A stretch of DNA of 64,000 nt. It comes from Bolinopsis microptera. Its lineage: Eukaryota > Ctenophora > Tentaculata > Lobata > Bolinopsidae. How positions within the stretch are numbered: the stretch's first letter is position 1; every line of letters begins with the position of its first letter. This document shows positions 55,801 to 64,000 of the stretch, in pieces. The position numbers were made by a program, and so were the translations under genes. The notes under the pieces were generated by a model that made no database searches, was not told the origin of the DNA, and saw only the letters and a list, made by a program, of their open reading frames with translations. The DNA lies in the NCBI RefSeq assembly GCF_026151205.1, contig NC_087079.1, positions 17,540,945 through 17,604,944 on the forward strand. The letters run 5' to 3'.

Positions 55801-58800
55801 CTGGTGTCCCGCAGTGGCGTAATGTTGCCTGTTGGCCCCCCCCCCCCTCTACTAAGCGCCCCCCCCCCGCTACTGGTGTCCCGCAGTGGCGTAACGTGCC
55901 TGTTGGCGCCCCCCCCCCCCGCTACTGGTGTCCTGCAGTGGCGTAACGTTGCCTGTTGGCGCCCCCCCCCCCCCGCTACTGGTGTCCTGCAGTGGCGTAA
56001 CGTTGCCTGTTGCCCCCCCCCCCCCGCTACTGGTGTCCTGCAGTGGTGTAACGTTGCCTGTTGGCGCCCCCCCCCCCCGCTACTGGTGTCCCGCAGTGGC
56101 GTAACGTTGCCTGTTGCCCCCCCCCCCCCGCTACTGGTGTCCCGCAGTGGCGTAACGTTGCCTGTTGGCGCCCCCCCGGCCCCGCTACTGGTGTCCCGCA
56201 GTGGCGTAACGTTGCCTGTTGGCGCCCCCCCCCGCTACTGGTGCCCCCCCCCCCCCCGCTACTGGTGTCCCGCAGTGGCGTAACGTTGCCTGTTGCCCCC
56301 CCCCCGCTACTGGTGTCCCGCAGTGGTGTAACGTTGCCTGTTGGCGCCCTCCCCCGCCCCCCCCCCCCCCGCTACTGGTGTCCCGCAGTGGCGTAACGTT
56401 GCCTGTTGCCCCCCCCCCGCTACTGGTGTCCCGCAGTGGCGTAACATTCCTATTGCAACTTAATTTGATTAAGCCGGGTTACCATAGAAAAACTGCAGTA
56501 ATAACCCACTTCTTCTTTTGTGAATGACTAGCTCAGCTATGCTAGAACAAATTCCAGAAAATACCTGTGTTTAGTCTATGAGTTACATAATTGGCCAGCT
56601 GCCCAACAGCTACCTATAATAATAACTATCTGTTACGAGCGCCTCCCCATCTTTACCCCTCTCAGAAACTAGTTGCCAGGGTTATTGCGCGGATAAGGTT
56701 TCAGATAATGGTAGTCACCAGTTTCAAAGTTGGTAGAATGTAATAAGGTAGAATTAGAACAATTAACCCGCAAACTATCCGGGGGAGCTTTTGTAACAGA
56801 ATGATTTTGGTGGTGTCTCTTGACAGTGTACCGCTTCATAAACAGCCCAGATTATATTTCTTGTAATTCAAATATTCAACTCATCTTAGTGATAATATCA
56901 TGATGGGTATATTATTATTATTATTATTTTGATTTACGACTTTCATCTATGAACGATTAGAGCACACCAAAATCTAAATTCCTAAAACTGTTATCACATT
57001 TCATATTCTCACCTGTGGTTAACAATAAAACGTGGATACGGTTATATCATATTCAAACTAAACTTTGAGCAGTTATAATGTGTTGAGTGTTAGTGTAGCC
57101 CTATGTGTGAGAGGGTACCACAGAAATAGAGTGATACAATTCCAACTCCAGTAATGATTGCATTCCATAACCATTGTACAGGCGCCGACTAATGCTCTGA
57201 TATTTCCAACAATATTTTAATTACAGCATTTATATGGAGCCAGATGATGATAATGCGTATATTTTCAGCTATGAGGAACTGGATGAACAGTCTTGGGGCT
57301 ACTCCTCGTGTTAAATATATCTACCTTTTCAGCTATGAGGAACTGGATGAACAGTCTTGGAGCTACTCCTCGTGTTAAATATATCTACTTTTCAGCTATG
57401 AGGAACTGGATGAACAGTCTTGGGGCTACTCCTCGTGTTAAATATATCTACTTTTCAGCTATGAGGAACTGGATGAACAGTCTTGGAGCTACTCCTCGTG
57501 TTAAATATATCTACTTTTCAGCTATGAGGAACTGGATGAACAGTCTTGGGGCTACTCCTCGTGTTAAATATATCTACTTTTCAGCTATGAGGAACTGGAT
57601 GAACAGTCTTGGAGCTACTCCTCGTGTTAAATATATCTACTTTTCAGCTATGAGGAACTGGATGAACAGTCTTGGAGCTACTCCTCGTGTTAAATATATC
57701 TACCTTTTCAGCTATGAGGAACTGGATGAACAGTCTTGGAGCTACTCCTCGTGTTAAATATATCTACTTTTCAGCTATGAGGAACTGGATGAACAGTCTT
57801 GGGGCTACTCCTCGTGTTAAATATATCTACTTTTCAGCTATGAGGAACTGGATGAACAGTCTTGGGGCTACTCCTCGTGTTAAATATATCTACTTTTCAG
57901 CTATGAGGAACTGGATGAACAGTCTTGGAGCTACTCCTCGTGTTAAATATATCTACTTTTCAGCTATGAGGAACTGGATGAACAGTCTTGGGGCTACTCC
58001 TCGTGTTAAATATATCTACTTTTCAGCTATGAGGAACTGGATGAACAGTCTTGGAGCTACTCCTCGTGTTAAATATATCTACTTTTCAGCTATGAGGAAC
58101 TGGATGAACAGTCTTGGGGCTACTCCTCGTGTTAAATATATCTACTTTTCAGCTATGAGGAACTGGATGAACAGTCTTGGGGCTACTCCTCGTGTTAAAT
58201 ATATCTACTTTTCAGCTATGAGGAACTGGATGAACAGTCTTGGAGCTACTCCTCGTGTTAAATATATCTACTTTTCAGCTATGAGGAACTGGATGAACAG
58301 TCTTGGGGCTACTCCTCGTGTTAAATATATCTACTTTTCAGCTATGAGGAACTGGATGAACAGTCTTGGGGCTACTCCTCGTGTTAAATATATCTACGAA
58401 GATCTGAAGGACGGTCTTGCAATCATCCAGGTTTGCAGCAATCTTCTAATGTTTTTCTGTGTAAGGTAGAAGTGGTCTCTATTATTCTGGTTTATATTTG
58501 CCGATAACCTAATTCTTTTGGCTGAAGAAGCTAAATTGGTAGATTGATCGGTGAACCCTAACCAAGTTCTCAAGGATCAACCCTCTCATTTATCTTAGTC
58601 CTTACGCTAATTTAACCCCCCCCCCCCCCCCCCCCCACCTTAACCTTTACCACGAGCTGAGCGATTAGCCAAACGTAGACTGAGGACTCCATACCAGGCT
58701 TTACAGCCTTTAGCTCTATGTCTAACCCCAGTCCCTAACTGCAACCCTACCGGCCTAACGTATACTCTTGCGTGTTTCCTTACCCAAGCAAGACAGGTAG

Positions 58801-61541
58801 CATACCCAACGAGCCTAACTGTTACCACATTCCACTCCCTGTTTTCATTGCATGACCTCTAAAAGCATTTGTTCTGCGGAACGACGGAAGTCGATTATCT
58901 CAAGATCCTATTGAGTACTGTATGTGATTTTCTTGAAACTTTCCGGATAGCAAGACAGGTACTGCAAGAGTAACATACTGTGACAGTTAGAATATAAATT
59001 TTATGTGCCAAATTGAGATATCGATTCAAACACAAGAATAACTTTATGTTAGTGAATTGTATGGATCAATATCTCGAATTTGGCACATAGAAATTTATCA
59101 AAATTTGCATGGTATGTCCATCTTACCATCTGGAAAGTTTCAAGAAAATCGTATATTCAAATTTGGATAAAATCCACCGTGTTCCGTAGAATTCACTAAT
59201 TTGTTTTATACCCAAACAATTGTATTCAGATCTAGAAACAATCTTAAAACGTTTTTTGTTAAGTAACATTAAATGTACTGCTAAAAACCTTGACTTTCGG
59301 CCTTGCAATTTGAAACAGTTTTGTCGAAAGTTCATTTTCTATGAGTCCCTTTGTAGATGTTCTCCGTGTATACTGAATACGTAGCGCGCGGTGACATAAA
59401 ATCTCCAAAAGGACTTCGCGCACTCTTGTTTAGCAGCTACATTAACATAGAGCGCGTCAGTCCGTGCTCGGTCGCACAGAAGCACGTGCGAAGATTGAGT
59501 AGATTCATATCTTGTAGATCGATCTCTCGATTCTAACTATTTAGCCGCAGGTGCATAGGCATTGACAAGCAACACAACTGATTTATCTCAAGCTTCACGA
59601 CTTAAATTTTCAGCTGTTCGACAAGATACAGAACGGATGTGTTAACTGGAAAAAGGTAAACACGCCTCCTTTCAAAGCTCTTGGTGGTGCCATGAAACAG
59701 ATAGAGAATTGTAACTACGCCATTGACCTTGGACACAACTTGGGCTTCGTTCTTGTCGGTAGGTTCCTCGGTCAGAATTTCGATAACTTGGTGTATCCAG
59801 TATCGAATCGTAATATTTATTTCAATCAAAGTGTGCTATTCAATAAATTGCTCTTTACTGGGCCGCGCTCAGCCTGTCATTCCGCCGAATCTCTATTCGG
59901 TTGTTTTATGAACATAATAGCCTGAGGTCCCCAGGTAAATTGCTCTATGATATTTTATATTGAATATCGTAATGATTCTAGAATGGTAAGTCAAAAGGAA
60001 TTGCAAACCAATTTTACTGAGCTACGACTAACACACAACTGAAATTTAAGAAAATGAATATGTCCATTGCGTTCAGGAATTGACGGTAAGAACTTGCACG
60101 ACGGAGACAAACTGACTCTGGGACTTGTCTGGCAGATGATGAGACATTACACTCTAGCTATGTTGACACACGACGGCAAGATCATGAAAGATAACGAAAT
60201 CATCAAGTGGTGTAACAAGTAAGTTGATGATCATAAATCTTTTCGGCATATTCACCCGTTATTAGTGAATAATTAGCAGCGAGTAAAAGAATCGAATGTC
60301 ATACAAATACAATGTTGCAAATTTGATTAAAAACTAATAATAATATTCAAAGCGACTGAAACTGGCTAAACCCATCCTAATTAAAACATATTGGTCACAC
60401 TTTAAAAGCGAATACTCATAATTTGTAACTAAATTTGATCACAGCAAGCTGGAGAGCGCTGGCAAGACCACAAACTTTAAGTCTTTCAAGGACTCTTCTC
60501 TGGGAACCTCTCGTCCTATTGTTGACCTGATAGATGCTATCAGTCCTGGTTACATCAACTACGATCTCGTCACAGCTGCCGAAACAGACGATGTTAGTTC
60601 TCATTTGTTTAATTGTTAAGTTTTACTTGGAGAATCGCTGTTTGCAGTATGTACAAACATTACTAATATTTGATGACTAATATTTCGTTTAAGTATGCTA
60701 GGTAATGTTAAACCATGTTTTTATTTCCAGGATAAGTTCCTGAATGCTCGATATGCTATCACCATGGCCAGAAAGATCGGCGCAAGAATATTCGCTCTGC
60801 CAGAGGACATCACGGAGGTAATTTATGGAAATCAATTAATCTCTAATTAATTTTAATTACTTTAACCTCGACTTCTTATTTTGAAAAGAATCACTGCTTA
60901 GTGTTTATCGGGGTCAACAGAATATCTCATTATGGCTACAAATACCACATGTATTCAAACTCAAAATGGCCAAAAAGGATTAAAATTGTGTGGGGGGGGG
61001 GGGGGGAATCGGAAAAAACCTACATTTTAATATACTTTAATATACCTACAATTAGTAGATTTATATTCTTCCGTTTTTCGTTAAGATTTACAAGATAAGC
61101 CAATTGTTAGTCCCCTGAACTCATACTTCATATATTTTAGCCCATAAATTGGTCAAATATCAATATCTTTGAACAAGACTAACTTTACATGAAAGGTAAA
61201 TCTAATCTATACATTAGAGGCCTTTAAAGAAATTAAGCGGCCAAATTTTGAATCGAGATAAGATAGGTATATTAAAGTATGTTAAAGTATATTAAAGTAT
61301 ATCCCCGGGTCAAAATTGGAAAAAAACCTACATTTTAATATACTTTAATATGGTTGCCCCCCCCCCCCCCCAATTCGTGATCATTGCTGATTGTCTTGAG
61401 CAATTCTAAATCACAATAGCCCCCACCCCCAACCATATATGTTATTGTCTAATATAAATATTATTCCAGGTCAACCCGAAGATGATAATGACAGTATTCG
61501 CCTGTCTTATGAGTGTAGGATTTGCTAAGGACAGGAAATAA
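40779..61541 (+). CDS. PLS: Plastin/fimbrin actin-bundling protein (15 coding exons)
   Basis: Exons: 40779-40847, 41129-41275, 41412-41543, 42203-42336, 42746-42956, 43421-43505, 49694-49794, 50480-50572, 53131-53332, 58342-58430, 59614-59758, 60077-60218, 60445-60592, 60731-60817, 61470-61541. All junctions are GT-AG and in phase, total 618 residues, against about 627-630 in vertebrate plastins. Order: paired EF hands (about 20-75), linker, CH1 (about 117-235), CH2 (258-365), CH3 (392-500), CH4 (510-618). The two CH pairs are actin-binding domains that cross-link filaments into bundles. Diagnostic segments are [38 protein letters not shown] and the C-terminal [12 protein letters not shown]. 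Introns 6 (6.2 kb) and 9 (5.0 kb) carry splice-site arrays. Confidence 0.93.
41129..41543 (+). CDS. PLS: Plastin exons 2-3: EF-hand pair and linker
   Basis: Exon 2 (41129-41275) encodes loop 1 [12 protein letters not shown] and loop 2 [12 protein letters not shown]. Loop 1 has Ser at position 12, where Glu normally gives bidentate Ca coordination; loop 2 has Tyr at position 3. Ca binding may therefore be weak, whereas vertebrate plastin bundling is Ca-inhibited through this module. Exon 3 (41412-41543) is the Lys-rich linker to CH1, ending THSYAEE. Both exons are phase 0/0. Confidence 0.88.
41740..41772 (+). CDS. PLS: Possible 33-nt cassette micro-exon in plastin intron 3
   Basis: A good acceptor (CAATTTCAG) and donor (GTAAAT) bracket 33 nt in phase 0 that read [11 protein letters not shown] without a stop. 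Inclusion would add 11 residues to the linker just before CH1. No homolog is recalled, so it could be chance. Confidence 0.3.
42203..43505 (+). CDS. PLS: Plastin exons 4-6: CH1 and start of CH2
   Basis: Exon 4 (42203-42336) starts CH1 with [13 protein letters not shown] and ends in a split AAC codon. Exon 5 (42746-42956) carries [11 protein letters not shown], the NLALNS-type helix ([13 protein letters not shown]) and [11 protein letters not shown]. Exon 6 (43421-43505) continues [10 protein letters not shown] to DEFETL, ending phase 1. This spans the first actin-binding CH domain and the inter-CH linker. Confidence 0.9.
43537..43690. repeat. Hairpin with adjoining direct duplication in intron 6
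   Basis: About 75 bp form a near-perfect palindrome centred on TTTTAAAAATAACAAATC (43537-43612). Its right half is then repeated directly to about 43690. MITE-like, but too short to classify. Confidence 0.6.
44411..44968 (+). repeat. Direct duplication flanking a 3-copy 53-bp repeat
   Basis: 44411-44552 and 44837-44968 are diverged copies. Between them, 44600-44760 contains three units with TATACAGGGTGG...CCACCCTGTATA, each itself palindromic at the ends, as in MITE termini. Confidence 0.65.
45312..45760. repeat. Inverted-repeat element with poly-G and poly-C ends
   Basis: TTAAGGCCTGAGCCAAG plus about 22 G at the left is mirrored by about 17 C plus CTCTGGCCTTAACC at the right. About 380 bp lies between, with no ORF. 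Possibly a MITE whose termini have grown homopolymers. Confidence 0.45.
45761..47503. other. Intron 6 interior, no gene
   Basis: AT-rich intron sequence with a TATATATATA stretch near 46670. No supported exon in the CH2 frame was found. Confidence 0.4.
47512..47556 (+). CDS. PLS: 45-nt exon-7-like mini-exon, outer copy
   Basis: Acceptor AAATTTCAG, then 45 nt in the phase of exon 7: (G)AA then [14 protein letters not shown], donor GTAAAA. It matches exon 7 ([11 protein letters not shown]...) over its first 14 codons. It enters and leaves in phase 1, so inclusion would not shift the frame. Either a decayed duplicate or a rare cassette. Confidence 0.35.
47564..49620 (+). repeat. 113-bp array of exon-7 acceptor/pseudo-exon copies (18 units)
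   Basis: Eighteen copies with exact 113-bp spacing (acceptor AG at 47625-47626 through 49546-49547). Each holds TTTCAG plus 43 nt related to the start of exon 7 (AAGTTTATGGCTATATCC...), a GTAAAA donor-like end and a second, more decayed half copy. The 43-nt length puts a TGA in the exon-7 frame, so use of any unit would truncate the protein. Units differ at only a few positions (TGTAG/TGAAG), indicating recent homogenisation. Confidence 0.92.
49621..49665 (+). CDS. PLS: 45-nt exon-7-like mini-exon, inner copy
   Basis: Directly after AAATTTCAG (49612-49620), 45 nt read (G)AA then [14 protein letters not shown], then a GTATTC donor. It is nearly identical to exon 7 over 35 nt and lies 73 bp upstream of it. 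Phase 1 in and out, so inclusion keeps the frame. Confidence 0.4.
49694..53332 (+). CDS. PLS: Plastin exons 7-9: CH2
   Basis: Exon 7 (49694-49794) encodes [19 protein letters not shown]. Exon 8 (50480-50572) encodes [17 protein letters not shown]. Exon 9 (53131-53332) encodes [32 protein letters not shown] and ends EETREEK plus one base. Together they complete CH2 and the acidic hinge to the second actin-binding domain. Exon 9 is locally GC-rich. Confidence 0.9.
50573..53130. other. Plastin intron 8
   Basis: 2.56 kb, AT-rich, no repeats or alternative exons that I can support. The small open frames near 52379-52828 lack splice or family support. Confidence 0.5.
53429..53488 (+). CDS. PLS: Candidate 60-nt cassette exon 9b of plastin
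   Basis: Acceptor CTGAATAG and donor GTGAGA bracket 60 nt that enter and leave in phase 1: [19 protein letters not shown]. The end (EGREEF|G) mimics the end of exon 9 (EETREEK|). Inclusion would insert 20 residues into the hinge before CH3 without a frameshift. The upstream pyrimidine tract is weak. Confidence 0.45.
53508..53632 (+). repeat. 17-bp tandem repeat (TACTGTGTACCCTACTG)
   Basis: Six to seven units with truncated variants, just downstream of candidate exon 9b. Confidence 0.85.
54848..55251 (+). CDS. PLS: Candidate alternative terminal exon of plastin with acidic tail
   Basis: Acceptor AATATTTCAG at 54838-54847. Read in the phase left by exon 9 it gives T-MKRWIQSL, matching T-MRNWMNSL at the start of exon 10. 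It then departs into [20 protein letters not shown], a Ser/Thr/Gly-rich stretch, three AAKD repeats and a stop at 55249. It looks like a duplicated exon-10 start fused to new coding sequence. Use would replace CH3-CH4 by about 130 mostly acidic, disordered residues, removing the second actin-binding domain. No AATAAA is obvious downstream. Confidence 0.6.
55636..56447 (+). repeat. Poly-C-bearing minisatellite, about 60-bp unit
   Basis: About 13 units of GTGTCCCGCAGTGGCGTAAC, GTTGCCTGTTGGC and 8-14 C then GCTACTG. Homopolymer length varies between units, so frames shift and no protein is implied. Lies in intron 9. Confidence 0.93.
56448..57268. other. Intron 9, 3' part
   Basis: No gene. A second acceptor-like AATTACAG near 57224 opens a frame into the first array unit but is out of phase with exon 10. 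(ATT)n at 56910-56927. Confidence 0.4.
57269..58397 (+). repeat. 63-bp array: 18 copies of the exon-10 acceptor and exon start
   Basis: Each unit is CTATGAGGAACTGGATGAAC... (56 nt of exon 10, coding [18 protein letters not shown]) plus TTTTCAG. Every unit thus carries a 3' splice site directly before an exon start. Differences are almost only GGG/GGA for one Gly codon (synonymous) and two 1-bp insertions in pyrimidine tracts (before units 2 and 8). Units 8-18 share the exon-10 frame, so an acceptor in any of these 11 gives an open protein with 0-10 extra 21-residue repeats. Confidence 0.93.
58342..59758 (+). CDS. PLS: Plastin exons 10-11: CH3
   Basis: Exon 10, drawn from the last array acceptor (58342-58430), encodes [18 protein letters not shown] then [11 protein letters not shown]. 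Exon 11 (59614-59758) encodes [35 protein letters not shown] and LGFVLV. The previous exon ends REEK plus one base, giving [14 protein letters not shown], very close to vertebrate plastins. Which of the 18 acceptors is used cannot be decided from sequence; the last gives the family-standard length. Confidence 0.88.
58431..59613. other. Plastin intron 10 with a palindromic element
   Basis: 58872-59191 is an imperfect inverted repeat (ends TTCTGCGGAAC and GTTCCGTAGAA; arms about 150 bp), MITE-like. Poly-C lies at 58617-58637. No gene. Confidence 0.5.
59854..59938 (+). repeat. Dispersed 85-bp repeat, copy 1
   Basis: Matches 63142-63228 closely (CTCAGCCTGTCATTCCGCC, TATGAACATRATAGCCTG, GGTCCCCAGGTAA). 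Lies 95 bp after exon 11. Family unknown. Confidence 0.75.
60077..61541 (+). CDS. PLS: Plastin exons 12-15: end of CH3 and CH4
   Basis: Exon 12 (60077-60218): [20 protein letters not shown]. Exon 13 (60445-60592): [19 protein letters not shown] and [17 protein letters not shown]; donor GTTAGT. Exon 14 (60731-60817): [20 protein letters not shown]. Exon 15 (61470-61541): [14 protein letters not shown]...KDRK and stop. This completes the second actin-binding domain; the C-terminus matches the family without extension. Confidence 0.92.
60993..61376. repeat. Duplicated/inverted TTAAAGTATA-type repeats with poly-G/poly-C
   Basis: In intron 14, the segment ACCTACATTTTAATATAC is present at 61018 and 61327, with inverted TATATTAAAGTATG units between. 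Poly-G (60993-61007) and poly-C (61355-61370) bracket it. It resembles the homopolymer-bounded element at 45312-45760. Confidence 0.45.
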
Positions 61542-61843
61542 ACTCTACATTATATTAGACGTTTCTTACTCTTCTAGCCTCACCTGGTGTTTTTCCGTTT
61601 TTAACAGCTTAATCATTATTTCCACTCATTTGAGATGCGGGCAACTTTTTGGTTAACAATGATAATTTAACGATGAAGAATTTTTGCACATATATTTGAG
61701 AGTGGAGCTGCTGTGCCAATAGCAGGTTTCGAGGTCGGTACAAAGAAAAATAATTAACATTTTTGGCAACTGTGTTTTATATATATTACGAAATAATTGC
61801 TATTTCTTGATTTCTCCTTTTTTATGTTGTATAACTATGATGT

Positions 61844-61849
61844 ATTAAA
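61844..61849 (+). terminator. PLS: Plastin polyadenylation signal candidate (ATTAAA)
   Basis: ATTAAA 303 bp after the plastin stop, in AT-rich sequence, the best near-consensus hexamer before the next gene. Confidence 0.45.
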
Positions 61850-62099
61850 TACACGATAATGTTACTTGATACAATTCTTGGTTTCAGTCCATCTTTTGGT
61901 ATGGTAATGTTGGTAATTTGCATGACTCTGGAATCTGTGATATAAAAAGAAATAAAAAACGTCGTTCTCAATATTTTGTTATCAAATCATAATAAATAAA
62001 AAATATACTATCCCGAGTGAAAAGTTCATTAATCGTAACCTTAGAATAGAAGACGAAAATTGAAAAATAAGAACTTAATTTATACTAAAGCAAGTCCAC

Positions 62100-63499
62100 T
62101 TATTGCTTCTTTGGAGGCACTGGTACAGGTCTGACTTGTTTGTAGCTTTTCAGAGCCTCAGCATACCACTTCAACTCCTTAGCTTGCTTGACCATGTTGG
62201 CCTTCACTCTGTCGTCTGTTAAGTTGCCTTCTTCATCAAACATTGAGCCTACCGACATGACGGTACACGACGCTGGTACCGGTACCATTCCCAGTTCTGT
62301 CACGTGAGCTTTCAGGTTTATCTGAATCCGGCATCCTCCAAAAGGACCCACACTGTACGTTAACAGAGCTGAGGAAAGTTTTGATTACAGATGCTATTAG
62401 TTATTTATAAAATATATAGAAAATGCTAGATTTATTTTAATTTGAACACCTGATTTTGCTTGATCAGGGGTAAATTTGGTACCATTAGAGTGATGACTGA
62501 TGACTTACCAACAGGTCTGTCCTTGTAAGCAGCAGGCGGGTAGTGGTCGAGCATGTTAGTGAGGGCGGGGGGCAGGGCTGAGTTGTACTCAGCAGAACAA
62601 ATTATAAAACTGTCAGCTTCCTCCAGCTCTTTCTTCTTGTCGTGCATCCATTGTGGAAAACCGGACTGAAATTGAAATTGATATCTAAGTGTATGTTAAG
62701 TGATAGTTCAGTCAGATGCAAAACTCCGGACTTTTCATAAAAAGATTAGATGGTGTAAGTAAATCGACCAATTGATGCTAATTTGCTAAAATAATAAAAC
62801 TTCTGAAAACTGAATTGTATAGAAAATATTTCTTACTGCATCTGGAACAAGATGCAGAGGCTGTTCTAGGATTGTGTAGGGACTATCTTTGGGGTCCCAC
62901 AGTGACACTTCAAGACCTTCTTCCTCCAGAATCTCCTTCATTGCTTTTCCTACCCTGTAGGGTATTAAAGTATTAACATGAAATTATTGGTATTGAATTT
63001 AACAGCTAAAGGTTTTACCTGCCTTCTGTTTTCTCGGCCATCACTGTTTTTCACTCAAGAACTCTGCGCGCAAACTTTGATATTTCGCAACCGGCTAATC
63101 ATATTCATAGACCATTTTAAAACCTGTTTTTTCTGGATATATTTACTGGGCGGCGCTCATTCTCAGCCTGTCATTCCGCCGTATCTCTATTCTGTTTATG
63201 AACATGATAGCCTGGGGTCCCCAGGTAAGGATATATGAGCATATCACTCGACATAAACAACATAAACAAACTCTTGTGATTTTTCGTTTGACAATTGACT
63301 GGTTTAGATGTTAGAACTAAAAACCGAAATAAATAGATCCTTGGCTTTTGGTAGAACCAATGTTTTCTAGTCTTGGTAGTGGTACAACAAAATTTTTGCC
63401 CCTCAATCTTTACCTGTCGCCCCATGATCCCTCGCCTGTGAAACTAGCACCTTTCCTACAGGATGAAAGGAACAGGATCGTCTTTAGCTTATCAGCCAT
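62100..63499 (-). CDS. NADPH-dependent FMN reductase-like flavoprotein (4 exons)
   Basis: Minus-strand exons 63414-63499, 62837-62954, 62509-62665 and 62100-62368, all GT-AG and in phase, 209 residues. Exon 1 gives the first beta strand and phosphate-binding loop (KTILFLSSCRKGASF). Exon 2 gives VGKAMKEILEEEGLEVSLWD. Exon 3 has SAEYNSALPPALTNMLDHYP, the flavin/dimer loop typical of the NADPH-FMN reductase (flavodoxin-fold) family. Exon 4 has LLTYSVGPFGG. Such enzymes reduce FMN or quinones with NAD(P)H in the cytosol. The gene is convergent with plastin, 558 bp between stops. Confidence 0.88.
63019..63041 (-). CDS. Alternative first exon of the FMN reductase-like gene
   Basis: ATG at 63041-63039, seven codons (MAEKTEG) and a split AG before a GTAAAA donor, the same phase as the main first exon. 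Spliced to exon 2 it gives MAEKTEGRVGKAM..., 188 residues without the first strand and phosphate loop, so FMN binding would be doubtful. It lies about 100 bp from the dispersed repeat at 63142-63228, which could supply its promoter. Confidence 0.4.
63142..63228 (+). repeat. Dispersed 85-bp repeat, copy 2
   Basis: Second copy of the repeat at 59854-59938, inside intron 1 of the flavoprotein gene. Confidence 0.75.
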
Positions 63500-64000
63500 C
63501 TTTTATCTGTGTATTAGAAAAAGTTTATTAATAAACATTCTAGCAATCATTTTACCTTTTCAACAAAGCTGCAACAAATCTGAACCAATCATAACAACAA
63601 ATCAATACTGCAGCAGTGCAGCAGCAAAGTTAGATCTTGAAAGGCTGAGCCGTGAGCGTTAGTTGTAGTTCTAGTTTTTAACATTGTATGTTCAGTACAC
63701 AGTAAGGAGCATCACGGCTCTCGACAGGCAAAATGAAACAAGGCAAAATGAAACAAGGCAAAATGAAACAAGGCAAATGACTTGAAAACTAAATGAAAAT
63801 GAGTGTCAAAACGTGTACTAAATTAAAATACTAAACACTAACAACAAACACAAAATGTAAAGCAACAGAGTGCTAACTGGGAGGTATTAACCAAATGATT
63901 ATGCTAATTTTCATAATTATAACTATGAATTAAACAGGAATTAAACTTGAAATGACCAAGGAGAACACTAACGAACTTGTCTTGGTAATACAACAATTCA
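63500..64000. other. Upstream region of the flavoprotein gene
   Basis: Presumed promoter/5' UTR on the minus strand. Three copies of a 15-bp repeat (GGCAAAATGAAACAA) lie at about 63728-63775. No other gene seen. Confidence 0.4.

Noticed and set aside
55737-56527. Pro-rich open frames in the poly-C minisatellite
   Set aside because: The frames depend on variable homopolymer lengths and shift between units.

Overview
The window is from an animal nuclear genome. It is intron-rich, about 35-38 % GC by eye, and carries a multi-exon plastin/fimbrin gene, non-LTR and Penelope-like retroelements, a hAT MITE and many minisatellites. It is probably a marine invertebrate; a cnidarian or another early-branching animal is a guess, and nothing here fixes the species. 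There are no operons, CRISPR arrays or recognisable rRNA/tRNA genes.

Layout. 1-521: first two exons of a minus-strand ankyrin-repeat gene that runs off the left edge. 900-3800: decayed LINE ends and unassigned DNA. 3813-26504: one nested transposon structure. A DNA element with inverted arms of about 1.2 kb (3813-4327 plus 23360-24405 on the left, 25262-26504 on the right) was split by a LINE of about 6.6 kb (4328-23359, minus strand). That LINE was then split inside its reverse-transcriptase domain by a 12.4-kb cluster of Penelope-like elements (PLEs, 6134-18564) flanked by a perfect 12-bp target duplication. A 235-bp hairpin element carrying telomere-type TTAGGG repeats sits in the left arm with its own 9-bp target duplication. 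28.2-39.1 kb: large microsatellites and minisatellites (7, 18, 72, 31 and 53 bp units) and a hAT MITE. 30839-61541: plastin/fimbrin on the plus strand, 15 constitutive coding exons giving a protein of about 618 residues (EF hands plus four calponin-homology domains). 62100-63499: a convergent four-exon gene for an NADPH-dependent FMN reductase-like flavoprotein.

Main points. (1) In plastin, stretches spanning a 3' splice site plus the start of the following exon have been copied repeatedly. An 18-copy 63-bp array lies at exon 10 (in frame), an 18-copy 113-bp array lies before exon 7 (frame-shifted pseudo-exons, flanked by two in-frame 45-nt copies), and a diverged single copy has become a candidate alternative terminal exon with an acidic tail. 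(2) Plastin has three candidate first exons that each encode the start of the first EF-hand helix. (3) The LINE ORF1 joins an AlkB-type dioxygenase domain to an SGNH esterase domain, both with their key residues. (4) The PLE cluster is two divergent tandem arrays of an exactly 3117-bp unit joined head to head, with a hammerhead-like motif in every unit. All exon calls are from reading frame, splice sites and remembered family sequence; no transcript data were available.
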